From the NCBI GenBank assembly GCA_023101885.1, contig JALPQD010000635.1, positions 310,001-374,000 of the forward strand: a stretch of DNA of 64,000 nt, written 5' to 3'. The first letter of the stretch is position 1. Each line of letters starts with the position of its first letter. The notes under the pieces were generated by a model that searched no databases, was not told where the DNA came from, and saw nothing but the letters and a program-made list of their open reading frames with translations. Positions 10,126 to 21,016 of the stretch are shown here, in pieces. The position numbers and the translations under genes are program-made. This DNA is from Typhlomys cinereus (lineage: Eukaryota; Chordata; Mammalia; Rodentia; Platacanthomyidae).

Positions 10126-12343
10126 CAGTTATTTAAAAATAAATGAAGCTTGGCTTTCTAGTCTAGTGAAAAGACTCAGTGGGTAAAGGCACCTGCCCCA
10201 CACTTGACCTGAGTCCAATCCCAGGAACTCACAGGAAGATAGAGACCTGGCTCCACAGGCTTGTCTTCCCTACATGCATCATGGAACGCATGTCACATGT
10301 ACGCACATATGTGCGCCCTATGCATAATAATAATAATATTAATAATTTCAAAATTGGCTTTTTAAATTGTGTCAGAGGCAAGGCTGAAATTTTAAAAAAT
10401 GATCGGCCCTAACTGGAAGGAACACCAGCGGCAAAGTTAAACTCTAGTTTTCTGATTCTTCCCGGCAGGGCTTGATTGTAGGCTTCTCCATTAAGTTGTC
10501 AATCTCTGACATCAAAGGCCTGAGAGAAACAAAGAAAAGAGATGGATACAATGTCGAGAGTCAAGAGACCCAATAGAAAGAAAATAGATACAATGTTAAG
10601 ACTCATGATTTGAGAGGCTACTGCTCTTGGCTAGCTAGCCCCATTGCTCTTAGGTTCGTGGCAAGACAGAAATGGTGTGGAGAGGTGGTATGGCAGAGGA
10701 AAGCTGTTCACCTTAATGGCAGCCAGGAAGCAGAGAGGGGCAGCAGGAAGAGGCCAGAGCCAAGATCTACTCTGCACAGGCATCTGCTCAACAACTCCCT
10801 CCCTCTAACCAGGCTCCACCTTCCATGCTTCTACTCCCTCCTAATGATCTATGCAGATTTTGAGCCAATCAACGGATTAAACCACTGTTTGGGTCAGTCA
10901 TTATAATCTCAATTATCACTGGACATTTCTTGGGGCACATGCATAGTTGTGCTTTACTAATCTCTTGGTGTCCCTCAGTCTCATTGACAGTCATGGTAAG
11001 TGAGGTGACCGACAGAAAGGTTCATGTGAATTGATGTAAAAACTGGTCAGAACTGGAGCTGGGGAAAGAAAGCAACAGAGTGATCCAATTTCATGTGTTG
11101 GGGGGGGTTTGGAAGGGTCATGAAAAGGGATCAAGCATAAGGAGAGAGAAAGAGGAGGGGGTGTGCTTGGCTCACTCAGAAATTAAAGGAAACACTGGAT
11201 GACCCTTCGGAATATGTACTTGATTAGGCAGAGTGTCTGCTGATCCCAGCAGCCTTGAGGGAGGAGAGATCATCCCCGTGGATGTCATGGTAGGTGGGGG
11301 AAGGGCAGTGGTGGGCAGTCCGAGAAATCTCTCCGAAGCCTTAGCACCTTCTGAGTTCCCAGAACGAGAAGGCCATTTGGGTTTTATAGCTTCTTTAGGG
11401 GGTGGCAGGAAGCTACACACCACAGGACATAGTGCGGCTTTGCTCGTGTGCCAAAAGTAGGAAGGTGCTGATAAAGACTGACTATAAGTTGTCTGGGTTC
11501 TGGGCACTGGGGAGGGAGGTTGAGCTTCCTTACAGGTGGGAACAGGAAGACAGAAAGTAACTGCAGGGACAGGAAAAGAGGCTTCAGGGAGCGTGGCCAG
11601 ATTTCTAGGAGAAGCACACCCCACATACACCCTCATACCCTCCTCCTCCTCCCTCCCCCCTCCCCTGGCATCCTGTCATCTAACACAACCTGGGATTGGT
11701 GTCTCAGGATTTCTACCCCCTGGGACTGAAGCTTTCTTTCGACAGATGGCTCCCAGGCCAGCCCCTGTGGGGTTGGCTGCTCATTTATGTGTCCCAGCTG
11801 ACACCCATCTCATGGACTGTTGAGCTAGTCAACACCTGGTCCCCACCACCTGTGTCCAGGGGATCGAAGGACCAGCATCTCTCCTTCTTGCTCCAACAAG
11901 TTCTTTGAGTTGAACAGGCGAGCAAGGAAACTCTCCCAGGACTGCGGTTCGCTCTGGGAGTTTGTCCTTTGTTATTTCTGATGCTGGCCACCTGCGGCCT
12001 TGCGGACCGCCGAGAGACTGCTCCCTACAGTGTTGATTGTCGACCTGACTCGCTCTAGGATCACCTGGAGACAGAGCTGTGCGCGTGTCTGAGTGCTTAA
12101 CTGAGGCGACAAGACCCACACTACAGTGGTTGGCATTATTCCAGGAGTGGGGTCCTGGACCCAATAAAAACGAGACAGGAAGCTGGGCACCAGCTTCACC
12201 CCCTGCTTGCTTGTTTTTGTTAATAACTGGGGGTGGGGAACAGTTAGTTAGGCCCCCTCCTTCTGACAGCCTCCCATTCGGCCCTATCCTTAGGATTTCA
12301 AGGATCTTTCTTTTTCTTTCTTTCTTTCTTTTTTTTTTTTTTT

Positions 12344-12410
<67 letters not shown>

Positions 12411-12480
12411 CTCTCTCTCTATTTCTTTTTCTTTCCCTCCCTCCCTCCCTTCCTTCCTTCCTTCCTTCCTTCTTTCCTTT
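10126..12480. other. Intergenic DNA, no gene recognised
   Basis: A weak tRNA-SINE-like head is visible at about 10155-10340 (aagactcagtgggtaaaggc), ending in an AATAAT-rich tail. The rest shows no recognisable exon or protein family. The open frames here are short and unlike any family I know. Confidence 0.5.
12307..12480 (+). repeat. (CTTT)n / pyrimidine microsatellite
   Basis: Near-perfect CTTT repeats run to about 12415 and then grade into CCCT and CCTT. The long Phe/Ser/Leu-rich open frames across it are composition artefacts. Confidence 0.97.
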
Positions 12481-12499
12481 CTCTTTCTCTTTTTTTTCC

Positions 12500-12807
12500 T
12501 TTTTTATTTATTTTCATTTTTTAGTTTTTTTAATTTTGATTTAATGTGCGTTTATTGCATGTGTGTTTATGTGTGTGTGTGTGTGTGTGTGTGTGTAGAA
12601 CCATGGGCGAATTCGGGAACCACCATGGACCGCCTCCACCTCCTCCTTGTTTACTCTGTCCCGGGATTCACAGGCTCCGCCCTACCAGGACCAAAAACAC
12701 AGGCCGCCCCTGCTTCCGCCCGGCATCTATACGTGGGGTCTAGGATCTGAACTCAGGACCTTCTGCCTGCAAGGCAGAGGCTTAACCCTTGAGTCACTTC
12801 CAGCCCC
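12500..12807 (-). mobile_element. B2-like SINE (family 1)
   Basis: Full-length antisense copy with a T-rich tail, a (TG)n of about 15 units and a well preserved body. Its head ends at 12807, eight bases before the duplicated segment begins. Confidence 0.9.
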
Positions 12808-12814
12808 AAAAAAG

Positions 12815-15379
12815 GTACTCTGGGGTCGGGCAGCCCTTGGTGTATGGAGAGGGTGGGATGTGTGAGGCACCAAAGCCGGTGAACTGCTTCATCTCATTGT
12901 CCTCCGTACACCTTGTGCCCCAGCGGATCCCAGTGGCCGTCAGTCATTTGAGAGCGGACAGGCGAAGACAGGGGTCTTCCCGCTCAGCAGCTATACCTAA
13001 GGATTTGAGGAAATTGGGAGGTGAGTCATGCAGGTGCTAGGGCTGGGGGGGGGCAGGTGATGATGTTAGTGGCATTGTTAACATGGGGGGGGGCTTGGCC
13101 ACCTGTCCTCAATAGGTCAATTAAAAAGACTGTAGTGCAAAGCCAAGCAAGGAGATCTATTCAATGTCGCCAGATTGGTAGGAGGGACAGATAAAGAAGT
13201 CCGGTGAGTCCCCTTCCCCAAGTCTAGCTTCAGGATCCTGACATAGGTTTTTGGTTTAAATAGAAAGCAAAAAGTATGCCTCGCTAAGCACTCCTGGACA
13301 AGGAGGGATCCCACATCGCGGACCCTCTCACCTGCAAGGTGGTCTGACAAATTCCAGAACTGTGTGAAATCTCTTTTCTAGGAGGAAATTCTCTGGCTGG
13401 CACCAGTTTTCAGCCTTTTCTTCCTCCCAGCATGAGATTCGTGGGGCATCCATTGTTTGAAAAGTCTGACTTCCAAAGGGAGGGTACCCGTATCTTCTTT
13501 CCTGCCAGGGACAGGCACGGGGAGCCAGGCTCCCTCCCCAAGGCATTCGGGTGTCCCCTGGCACCAGTTCTGTCACCTTGTCCTCCACTGCCCTCCTTCC
13601 CTGTGCTCTCCTCCCTCCCCACCTCACAGAGGGAGAGCTGGGAAAGGGCTTGTTATCTGTGGAGGACCTCGTTGGGTTTCCTCTTGACTCCCCCAGATTC
13701 TTCCCATGATGCTCTGAGGTGTTGCTTAGTGCCCACTCTACACCTCCTCCAGTCTCATTTCAAACGAAAGGAGAGGACGGGACAGGGGACCACATGACCT
13801 GAGCGTCCTCCCCCTTCCTCCTGGCATATGACTTCTGAGAGTTTCGATATCACGGACACATTTATTCCAGCCACGCCCCCTGGCTCAGGAGAGCCCATGA
13901 TATGTTTGGGTTGGGGAGGCGGGCGTGGAAAGTTCATCAAAAAAAACCTTCGTGGAGGGTTCTTGGCCCATCTTCTATTCCCTGAGGGACAGTCCATCCC
14001 TCCCCACCTCTCTGCAGGGCTCCCTCCTCTTCTGGTTCCCGCAGCAGCTTTTGCCTAATTCATCATGCTGCTGATTGTGCCCTTTATCTTTATTGGTGCG
14101 CGGGAGCCTCGTTTGTCTTGCTGGATTGAGTGTATCCCATCCGGGAAGGAATGGGAGTCATAAATAGGTCCCTAGTAACTGGCTGAGTTCACAAGACTGT
14201 GCGGAGGTCAGAGTGGAGACCTCGCCCCTGCAGGGGCTGTGAGACTCAGGCTCATCTGAACTGTGGGGTACACCTCTCTGTGCAGAGTCAAGGATGATAT
14301 GGGAGAGAAACCCTTCCAGGTCTTTCCGTCTGCTGTTGTGGGGACCTGCTCAGTGTTGTTGGGGGCCCAACACCGAACTGAAGTTTGGAAGAAAGAAGAA
14401 CAACTTCCAAAAGTGATCCTCTGACCTCTACACATTCCCATGAGAGCGTGTACGGTACATACGTACCACAAAATGTGCATCCAAAGACAACTTTATGGAG
14501 TTTTGTCTCTCTCTCTGCTTTGACATGGGTTCCAGGGATTGAACTCAGGGTCACCAGAGTGCCTCAAGCGCGTTTTACCTACTGAGCCATTTTGCCAGCC
14601 TTGTAACTAGGCTTCTGGTAGATAGAAGCTCAGAGTGATATCTAGAAATATTTTACTTTGACAAGGGATTATGGCTTCGTGGAATGAATACTATATGCCC
14701 AAAATGTGTTTCCTAGGTGACTCCAAATCCAGTCAAGTACAGTGAAGATTAGCCGTTACACCCAAGTAATCAGAAACCCACAGCTTGTAAGAGTTCATGC
14801 TGCAGGAACCTGAAAGATATGACTCCAGGCTGGGTGTCAGCGTTAAGTGTGGTGCTTAGTACACTTGGCTTTTATTGGTTACTCTTGTTTGTTGCTGTGA
14901 GAGAACACCCAAAGTCAATCAACTTAAAGGGGGAAAGGGAGGTTTATTCAGTTTATGGTTCCGGAGGAGAGCTAAGAGTCATGCAAGGCAGAAAAGACAT
15001 GGTTGGCTGGCAGGAGGTGGAGGCAGGCTAATTCACGTTCATCCGGATGCTAAGAGCTGCAAGGCGGTTACTGCTAGACAGATGTCCCTGGAAGTAGGGT
15101 GGAACTAATCCACCTCAAGGCCCCCCCCTGTGACTGCCTTCTACCTGTGTGAGCACCTTCTGCTCCTCCCTCCTCTTCCTCCTTTGGTTTCTGGGGGCGT
15201 GGCCTAGTGCCTCGTGGACATAAGCATGAATACACCACATTGTCTGCTCCCCCAACTCCCAGAATCCTTTGCTTTGATTTTTTGATACTATTAAGGAATT
15301 ATATTCCACTATTTTACAGAAGAGGAAATATCTGCGTAGTGCATGCATATATGCATGCGTGTTTGATTTATATTCATTT
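12815..15379 (+). repeat. Copy A of a direct segmental duplication of about 2.6 kb
   Basis: From gtactctggggtcgggcag at 12815 to tgcatgcgtgtttgattta near 15379, the sequence matches 17949-20544 throughout. The offset grows from 5134 to about 5164 bp, because most differences are one- or two-base deletions in this copy. Substitutions are rare. It contains a diverged SINE head (about 14510-14602) and a DNA-transposon-like repeat (about 14868-15250). I see no coding exon in it. Confidence 0.96.
14868..15250 (+). mobile_element. DNA-transposon-like interspersed repeat (in copy A)
   Basis: It begins gttgctgtgagagaacaccc and continues with aggtttattcagtttatggt, a common rodent interspersed-repeat layout also seen at 37.0, 49.0 and 55.0 kb. 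It resembles hAT/Charlie (URR1-type) elements, but family assignment is tentative. Confidence 0.5.
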
Positions 15380-15645
15380 TTTTTTTTTTTTTTAAATATA
15401 TATTTTTTAATTTTTTTATTCAACTGTGAGTGTGCACGTGTGTCCAGACCGGGCTTGAATTCTCCGAGTAACTGAAAATGTCCTTGAATTCCTCCTGATT
15501 GTTCAGGCTCTACCTTCTAAGGGCTTGGATTGCAGATGTGCACCTCCATATGCTGCCTAATTTACCTTATTTATCAATGAGAAAAAAATAATAAAAATTT
15601 TATCTTTATAAAAACATACTTAATACTTTAGAAATAAGATGTAAG

Positions 15646-15972
15646 GACTGGAGAGATGGCTCAGGGGTTAAGACTCTGCCTCAAACACAGAAGATCCTGG
15701 AGTTCAGATCCCAGATCCCACCTCCTCCCTCCCCCAAAGAAAACAAAACAAAAAATCCAACAGGCAGAAAGGGGGGCCTGAAGTTCTGGCCTCAATGGGT
15801 GGAGCCTGGGAAATCTCAGGGTGAAGCTAAAAGGAGGTAGAAGCAATCCAGAATGATTCCCAAAGTCACCCTTGGTCCTCCACAGGGACACACAGTGCCT
15901 TCTGATAGACACACACACACACACACACACACTACACACACAATAAATGAGTAAATAAATACATAGAAAGTA
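15646..15972 (+). mobile_element. B2-like SINE (family 2), sense
   Basis: The head is actggagagatggctcagggg, followed by gttcagatcccagatccc, a body with gtggagcctgggaaatctca, a (CA)n tail at about 15909-15945 and an A-rich end with AATAAA. Confidence 0.88.
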
Positions 15973-16039
15973 AAAACAGAACAACTTTAAAATTTGAACT
16001 ATTATGTATCCACGGCATGAATGGTATTTTCCTTTCAAA

Positions 16040-16165
16040 TTTTTTCAGAGACAGAGTCTAATTGGCCCAGTAGTCCAGACTGACCTTGACCTCCATGTGT
16101 ATTTGAGGATGGCCTTGAACTCTTGATTCTCCTGCTTCTCAACTCCTGGGAATATGGTCCTGTAG
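16040..16165 (-). mobile_element. Diverged B1-type SINE
   Basis: Antisense 7SL-derived layout: cagagacagagtct, cagactgaccttgacctcc, gatggccttgaactcttgat. B1 elements mark a rodent genome. Confidence 0.65.
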
Positions 16166-16699
16166 CAGGATGAGGCTCAGGTTTTTTAAGTTGCAAGCTA
16201 TCACAGGGCAGAGGGAGTTGTCGGATTCCAGGGAGCAGCAAGGAGTTCCATTTCTGATTATTAGCACATTGTCGCATCAGTCTAGCATCGACTATGGAGA
16301 AGCTAGGAAACGAAAAACAAACAAAGCTTGAAATCAAGACCTTTGACCTGCTGCTTCAAACATTGCCAAAAAAAATAAAAATAAAAGATTATCTGCCTTT
16401 GATCCTGCCTAGGCGTCTGTAATCCTGCTCTTGTCCAACTCCTAGCCTGCAGCGCCTAGAACACAGAACCCTTTCTCAGACCTATTTTGCCCGGTTCACG
16501 CCTGTGTCTAGCCAACCCTGGAGGAGGCAGGCAGTGGCTCTCGCTCCTAGGGCTCAATCGGAGGGCTGCGCCCGGTGCCAAGCCCTCCCCGACGAAATCT
16601 GTTTTGTCTCATGCCGGGCTGAGTCACATAGAATAGATAGATAGTTAATCAGCACATGTCCTGCAGATCATATTATCCGCTTACAAATATAGCCCGTTA

Positions 16700-17350
16700 G
16701 CGCACAGGCACGGCGGCCCTTCCGCTTGGGGGTGGTGGTGGTGTTGCTCTGCGGGTGTAAACAGCGTCGTGCCCAGCGCCTCGGACTGTGTGTGGACTCA
16801 CCCAGAAGGTGAGTGTCGGGGGGTCTGGGGTGGACGCCGGGGAGGCAGCGCGGGAAGGGGCGTGTCGTGTGTCTGCTGGGGACCCCGCGCGCGGGGGCTC
16901 CGGCTGGTGCGCCCCAGAGCTCCAGCCAGCCTGGCTGACCTAAAGCCACCATCTAACCACGCCGGGGAGGACCGGGCACCGATCCGCGCACGCCGATCTC
17001 TGCGACTGAATCGGGAGCCAGGAGCGCGCGTGGGCTCGCAGGTGCCCACAGCGGACTGCAGCTGGAGCGGGGTCCTTGGGGATCCGGGGTCCTCCCGGCT
17101 CCTGGCTCCTTGGCGGGCGAGGGGGTGGTGGTGGTGCGGAGAGAGGGGGCACCAACCCCGTGCCCGAGGCTGGACTCAAAGCCTTCTACAAACCGCTTCC
17201 AAGGGGGCTATAAATCAACTTTGTTTTTGTCATCCTCTGGTCCTAGAAGAGCGCGCCCCGACATCTGACCAGGAGGGGTGGGGAGTGACGCGGGGCGGGG
17301 CGGGGGCCGGGAGCCTTTCCTCTTGGCGAGCTTTGTGCGCCCCCTGGCGT
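16700..17350 (+). promoter_or_regulatory. GC-rich, CpG-containing segment; candidate LRRC2 promoter
   Basis: This is a locally GC-rich stretch with many CpGs (for example ccccgcgcgcgggggctccg) in a repeat-dense AT-richer neighbourhood. It lies about 4 kb upstream of the first LRRC2 coding exon. A good donor, cagaag followed by gtgagt, occurs at 16808 and could end a non-coding first exon. There is no transcript evidence. It could also be a CpG island of unrelated function. Confidence 0.4.
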
Positions 17351-17948
17351 GGGTGAAGTAGGGGTGGGAACCCGAAAGTGACTTGTCTGGCCCTGTAAGA
17401 GGCGGGGCTGCGCTGGCCAGGAAACTGAGCAGTAATTGGAGCCCAGGGCTTTTCCTGTCTTTGTCCCGTAGAACCGGCTAACCTTGTCAGATGGAGAGAA
17501 AATGCCGAGTGTCCATGAAATTCTGGTTTTGGTCTTATATGTAATTGCCAAAGGTCTGTCTTAATTACTTTAAATACTTACTTTTTTAAATAAAAGACTT
17601 CTTGGAAGACAGGGCCCCTGTCCTCTTAGCACCACTTGACCATGGTGCTTGGCTGTGTGTTGTTCCACTAGACTTGTGAGTGGGGTGCTGCGTTGAGTCC
17701 CCCAAGAGAACACAGAGGCCCTGTCCCAGGGACATGTCTGGTTCATGTCATGACCTCCTCATCCTTTCTGTGTCCTCTCTCTCCCCGGATCTGACTTTCT
17801 AGTTTAGCAATACCATCAACCTCCCCCCACACACACACTATGATCATGTGATCACGTTATCCAATGACGAATTTGGCTGAGGTGTAACTAAGCTGATCCT
17901 CACATTCAAGACCGGCTTCTACTCACTCCCACTGTTCTAGAAAAAAAT

Positions 17949-20544
17949 GTACTCTGGGGTCGGGCAGCAGCCTTGTGTATGGAGAGGGATGGGATGTGTG
18001 AGGCACCAAAGCCAGGTGAGCTGCTTCATCTCATTGTCCTCCGTACACCTTGTGTCCCCAGCGGATCCCAGTGGCCGTCAGTCATTTGAGAGCGGACAGG
18101 CTGAAGACAGGGGTCTTCCCGCTCAGCAGCTATACCTAAGGATTTTGAGGAAATCTGGGAGGTGAGTCATGCAGGTGCTAGGGCTGGGGGGGGGCAGGTG
18201 ATGATGTTAGTGGCATTGTTAACATGGGGGGGGGCTTGGCCACCTGTCCTCAATAGGTCAATTAAAAAGACTGTAGTGCAAAGCCAAGCAAGGAGATCTA
18301 TTCAATGTCGCCAGATTGGTAGGAGGGACAGATAAAGAAGTCCGGTGAGTCCCCTTCCCCCAAGTCTAGCTTCAGGATCCTGACATGAGGTTTTTGGTTT
18401 AAATAGAAAGCAAAAAGTATGCCTCGCTAAGCACTCCTGGACAAGGAGGGATCCCACCCATCGCTGACCCTCTCACCTGCAAGGTGGTCTGACAAATTGC
18501 CAGAACTGTGTGAAATCTCTTTCTAGGAGGAAATTCTCTGGCTGGCACCAGGTTTCAGCCTTTTCTTTCTCCCAGCATGAGATTCGTGGGGCATCCATTG
18601 TTTGAAAAGTCTGACTTCCAAAGGGAGGGTCACCCGTATCTTCTTTCCTGCCAGGGACAGGCACGGGGAGCCAGGCCTCCCTCCCCAAGGCATTCGGGTG
18701 TCCCCTGGCACCAGTTCTGTCACCTTGTCCTCCACTGCCTCTCCTTCCCTTGCTCTCCTCCCTCCCCACCTCACAGAGGGAGAGCTGGGAAATGGCTTGT
18801 TATCTGTGGAGGACCTCGTTGGGTTTCCTCTTGACTCCCCCAGATTCTTCCCATGATGCTCTGAGGTGTTGCTTAGTGCCCACTCTACACCTCCTGCCAG
18901 TCTCATTTCAAACGAAAGGAGAGGACGGGACAGGGGACCACATGACCTGAGCGTCCTCCCCCTTCCTCCTGGCATATGACTTCTGAGAGTTCTGATATCA
19001 CCGGACACATTTATTTCCAGCCACGCCCCCTGGCTCAGGAGAGCCCATGATATGTTTGGGTTGGGGGAGGCGGGCGTGGAAAGTTCATCAAAAAAAACCT
19101 TCGTGGAGGGTTCTTGGCCCATCTTCTATTCCCTGAGGGACAGTCCATCCCTCCCCACCTCTCTGCAGGGCTCCCCTCCTCTTCTGGTTCCCGCAGCAGC
19201 TTTTGCCTAATTCATCATGCTGCTGATTGTGCCCTTTATCTTTATTGTGCGCGAGGGACCTCGTTTGTCTTGCTGGATTGAGTGTATCAGCCATCCGGGA
19301 AGGAATGGGAGTCATAAATAGGTCCCTAGTAACTGGCTGAGTTCACAAGACTGTGCTGAGGTCAGAGTGGAGACCTCGCCCCTGCAGGGGCTGTGAGACT
19401 CAGGCTCATCTGAGACTGTGGGGTACACCTCTCTGTGCAGAGTCAAGGATGATATGGGAGAGAAACCCTTCCAGGTCTTTCCGTCTGCTGTTGTGGGGAC
19501 CTGCTCAGTGTTGTTGGGGGCCCAACACCGAACTGAAGTTTGGAAGAAAGAGAGAACAACTTCCAAAAGTGATCCTCTGACCTCTACACATCTCCCATGA
19601 GAGCGTGTACGGTACATACGTACCACAAAATGTGCATCCAAAGACAACTTTATGGAGTTTGTTCTCTCTCTCTGCTTTGACATGGGTTCCAGGGATTGAA
19701 CTCAGGTCACCAGACGGTGCCTCAAGCGCTTTTACCTACTGAGCCATTTTGCCAGCCTTGTAACTAGGCTTCTGTAGATAGAAGCTCAGAGTGATATCTA
19801 GAAAATTATTTTACTTTGACAAGGGATGTATGGCTTCGTGGAATGAATACTGATATGCCCAAAGATGTGTTTCCTAGGTGACTCCAAATCCAGTCAAGTA
19901 CAGTGAAGATTAGCCGTTACACCAAGTAATCAGAAACCCACAGCTTGTAAGAGTTCATGCTGCAGGGAACCTGAAAGATATGACTCCAGGCTGGGTGGTC
20001 AGCGTTAAGTGTGGTGCTTAGTACACTTGGCTTTTGTATTGGTTACTCTGTTTTGTTGCTGTGAGAGAACACCCAAAGTCAATCAACTTAAAGGGGGAAA
20101 AGGGAGGTTTATTCAGTTTATGGTTCCGGAGGAGAGCTACAGTCATGCAAGGCAGAAAAGACATGGTTGGCTGGCAGGAGGTGGAGGCAGGCTAAGTCAC
20201 GTTCATCCGGGATGCTAAGAGCTGCAAGGCTGTTACTGCTAGACTAGATGTCCCTGGAAGTAGGGTGGAACTAATCCACCTCAAGGCCCACCCCCTGTGA
20301 CTGCCTTCTACCTGTGTGAGCACCCTTCTGCTCCTCCTCCTCTTCCTCCTTTGGTTCTGGGGGCGTGGCCTAGTGCCTCGTGGACACTAAGCATGAACTA
20401 CACCATTGTCTGCTCCCCCAACTCCCAGAATCCTTTGCTTTGAGTTTTGATACTATTAAGGAATTATATTCCACTATTTTACAGAAGAGGAAATATCTGC
20501 GTATGTGCATGCATATATGCATGCGTGTTGTGATTTATTCATTG
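17949..20544 (+). repeat. Copy B of the direct segmental duplication of about 2.6 kb
   Basis: Same orientation as copy A and lying 5.1 kb downstream, with the putative LRRC2 promoter between the two. Copy B is the longer one and generally has the complete word where copy A lacks a base (for example atctgagactgtgggg against atctgaactgtgggg). The copy ends about 330 bp upstream of the first LRRC2 coding exon. Confidence 0.96.
20035..20405 (+). mobile_element. DNA-transposon-like interspersed repeat (in copy B)
   Basis: This is the counterpart of the repeat in copy A, inherited with the duplication rather than inserted separately, since both ends continue into duplicated flanks. Confidence 0.5.
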
Positions 20545-20872
20545 AATTTACCCTCTAGTCTGGCTTAGTTGGAAGATTAGGTGCATACACTCGCACGCTT
20601 AATAGAGTATGAAACATGAGGCTCGAGAGATTCCTGGGGGGCTTCGGGAGCTCAGAGGGAGAAGGGAGTGGGGTGCCTCAGGAAGAGGTCTCCCTGGTGA
20701 TTGCTAGCGATGACTTACACGCCTTAAGAACGTTTGTCAACCACCAGCCGGCCCAGAAGCCATAGAACAAACCATCATACTGAAGCCAGGGCTCATTCAT
20801 ATTTGATCTCAAAGTCTGTATGAAAAAGTATTTCACATATGAAACTAACATATGCATTTTTTAAATAAATAG

Positions 20873-20891
20873 GTAATTTCATGCTCCCAAA
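20873..20891 (+). other. LRRC2: LRRC2 5' untranslated segment of the first coding exon
   Basis: An aaataaatag acceptor-like site precedes 20873. The 19 bases to the start codon include an upstream ATG at 20881, out of frame with the LRRC2 start. The acceptor is weak (short, A-interrupted pyrimidine tract), so the exon start is uncertain. Confidence 0.45.
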
Positions 20892-21016
20892 ATGGGACAT
20901 AAAGTGGCCGTGTTCGACATTTCCGTTGTCAGAGCCTTATGGGAAACCCGGGTCAAGAAGCACAAAGCGTGGCAGAAGAAGGAAGAAGAAAGGCTTGAGA
21001 AAAGCGCACTGGAGAA
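20892..21016 (+). CDS. LRRC2: LRRC2 coding exon 1
   Basis: It encodes [20 protein letters not shown] and then the Lys/Glu-rich stretch ending SALEK. The donor is gtaggt at 21017, which splits a Lys codon AA|G. Confidence 0.97.

Noticed and set aside
12079..12750. 223-codon + strand frame, Phe/Ser/Leu-rich
   Set aside because: It lies across the (CTTT)n microsatellite and a SINE, and its composition follows the repeat.
8451..20872. TDGF1 (cripto), expected next to LRRC2
   Set aside because: No EGF-CFC-like Cys pattern or recognisable exon was found on either strand by reading. An alignment would be decisive.
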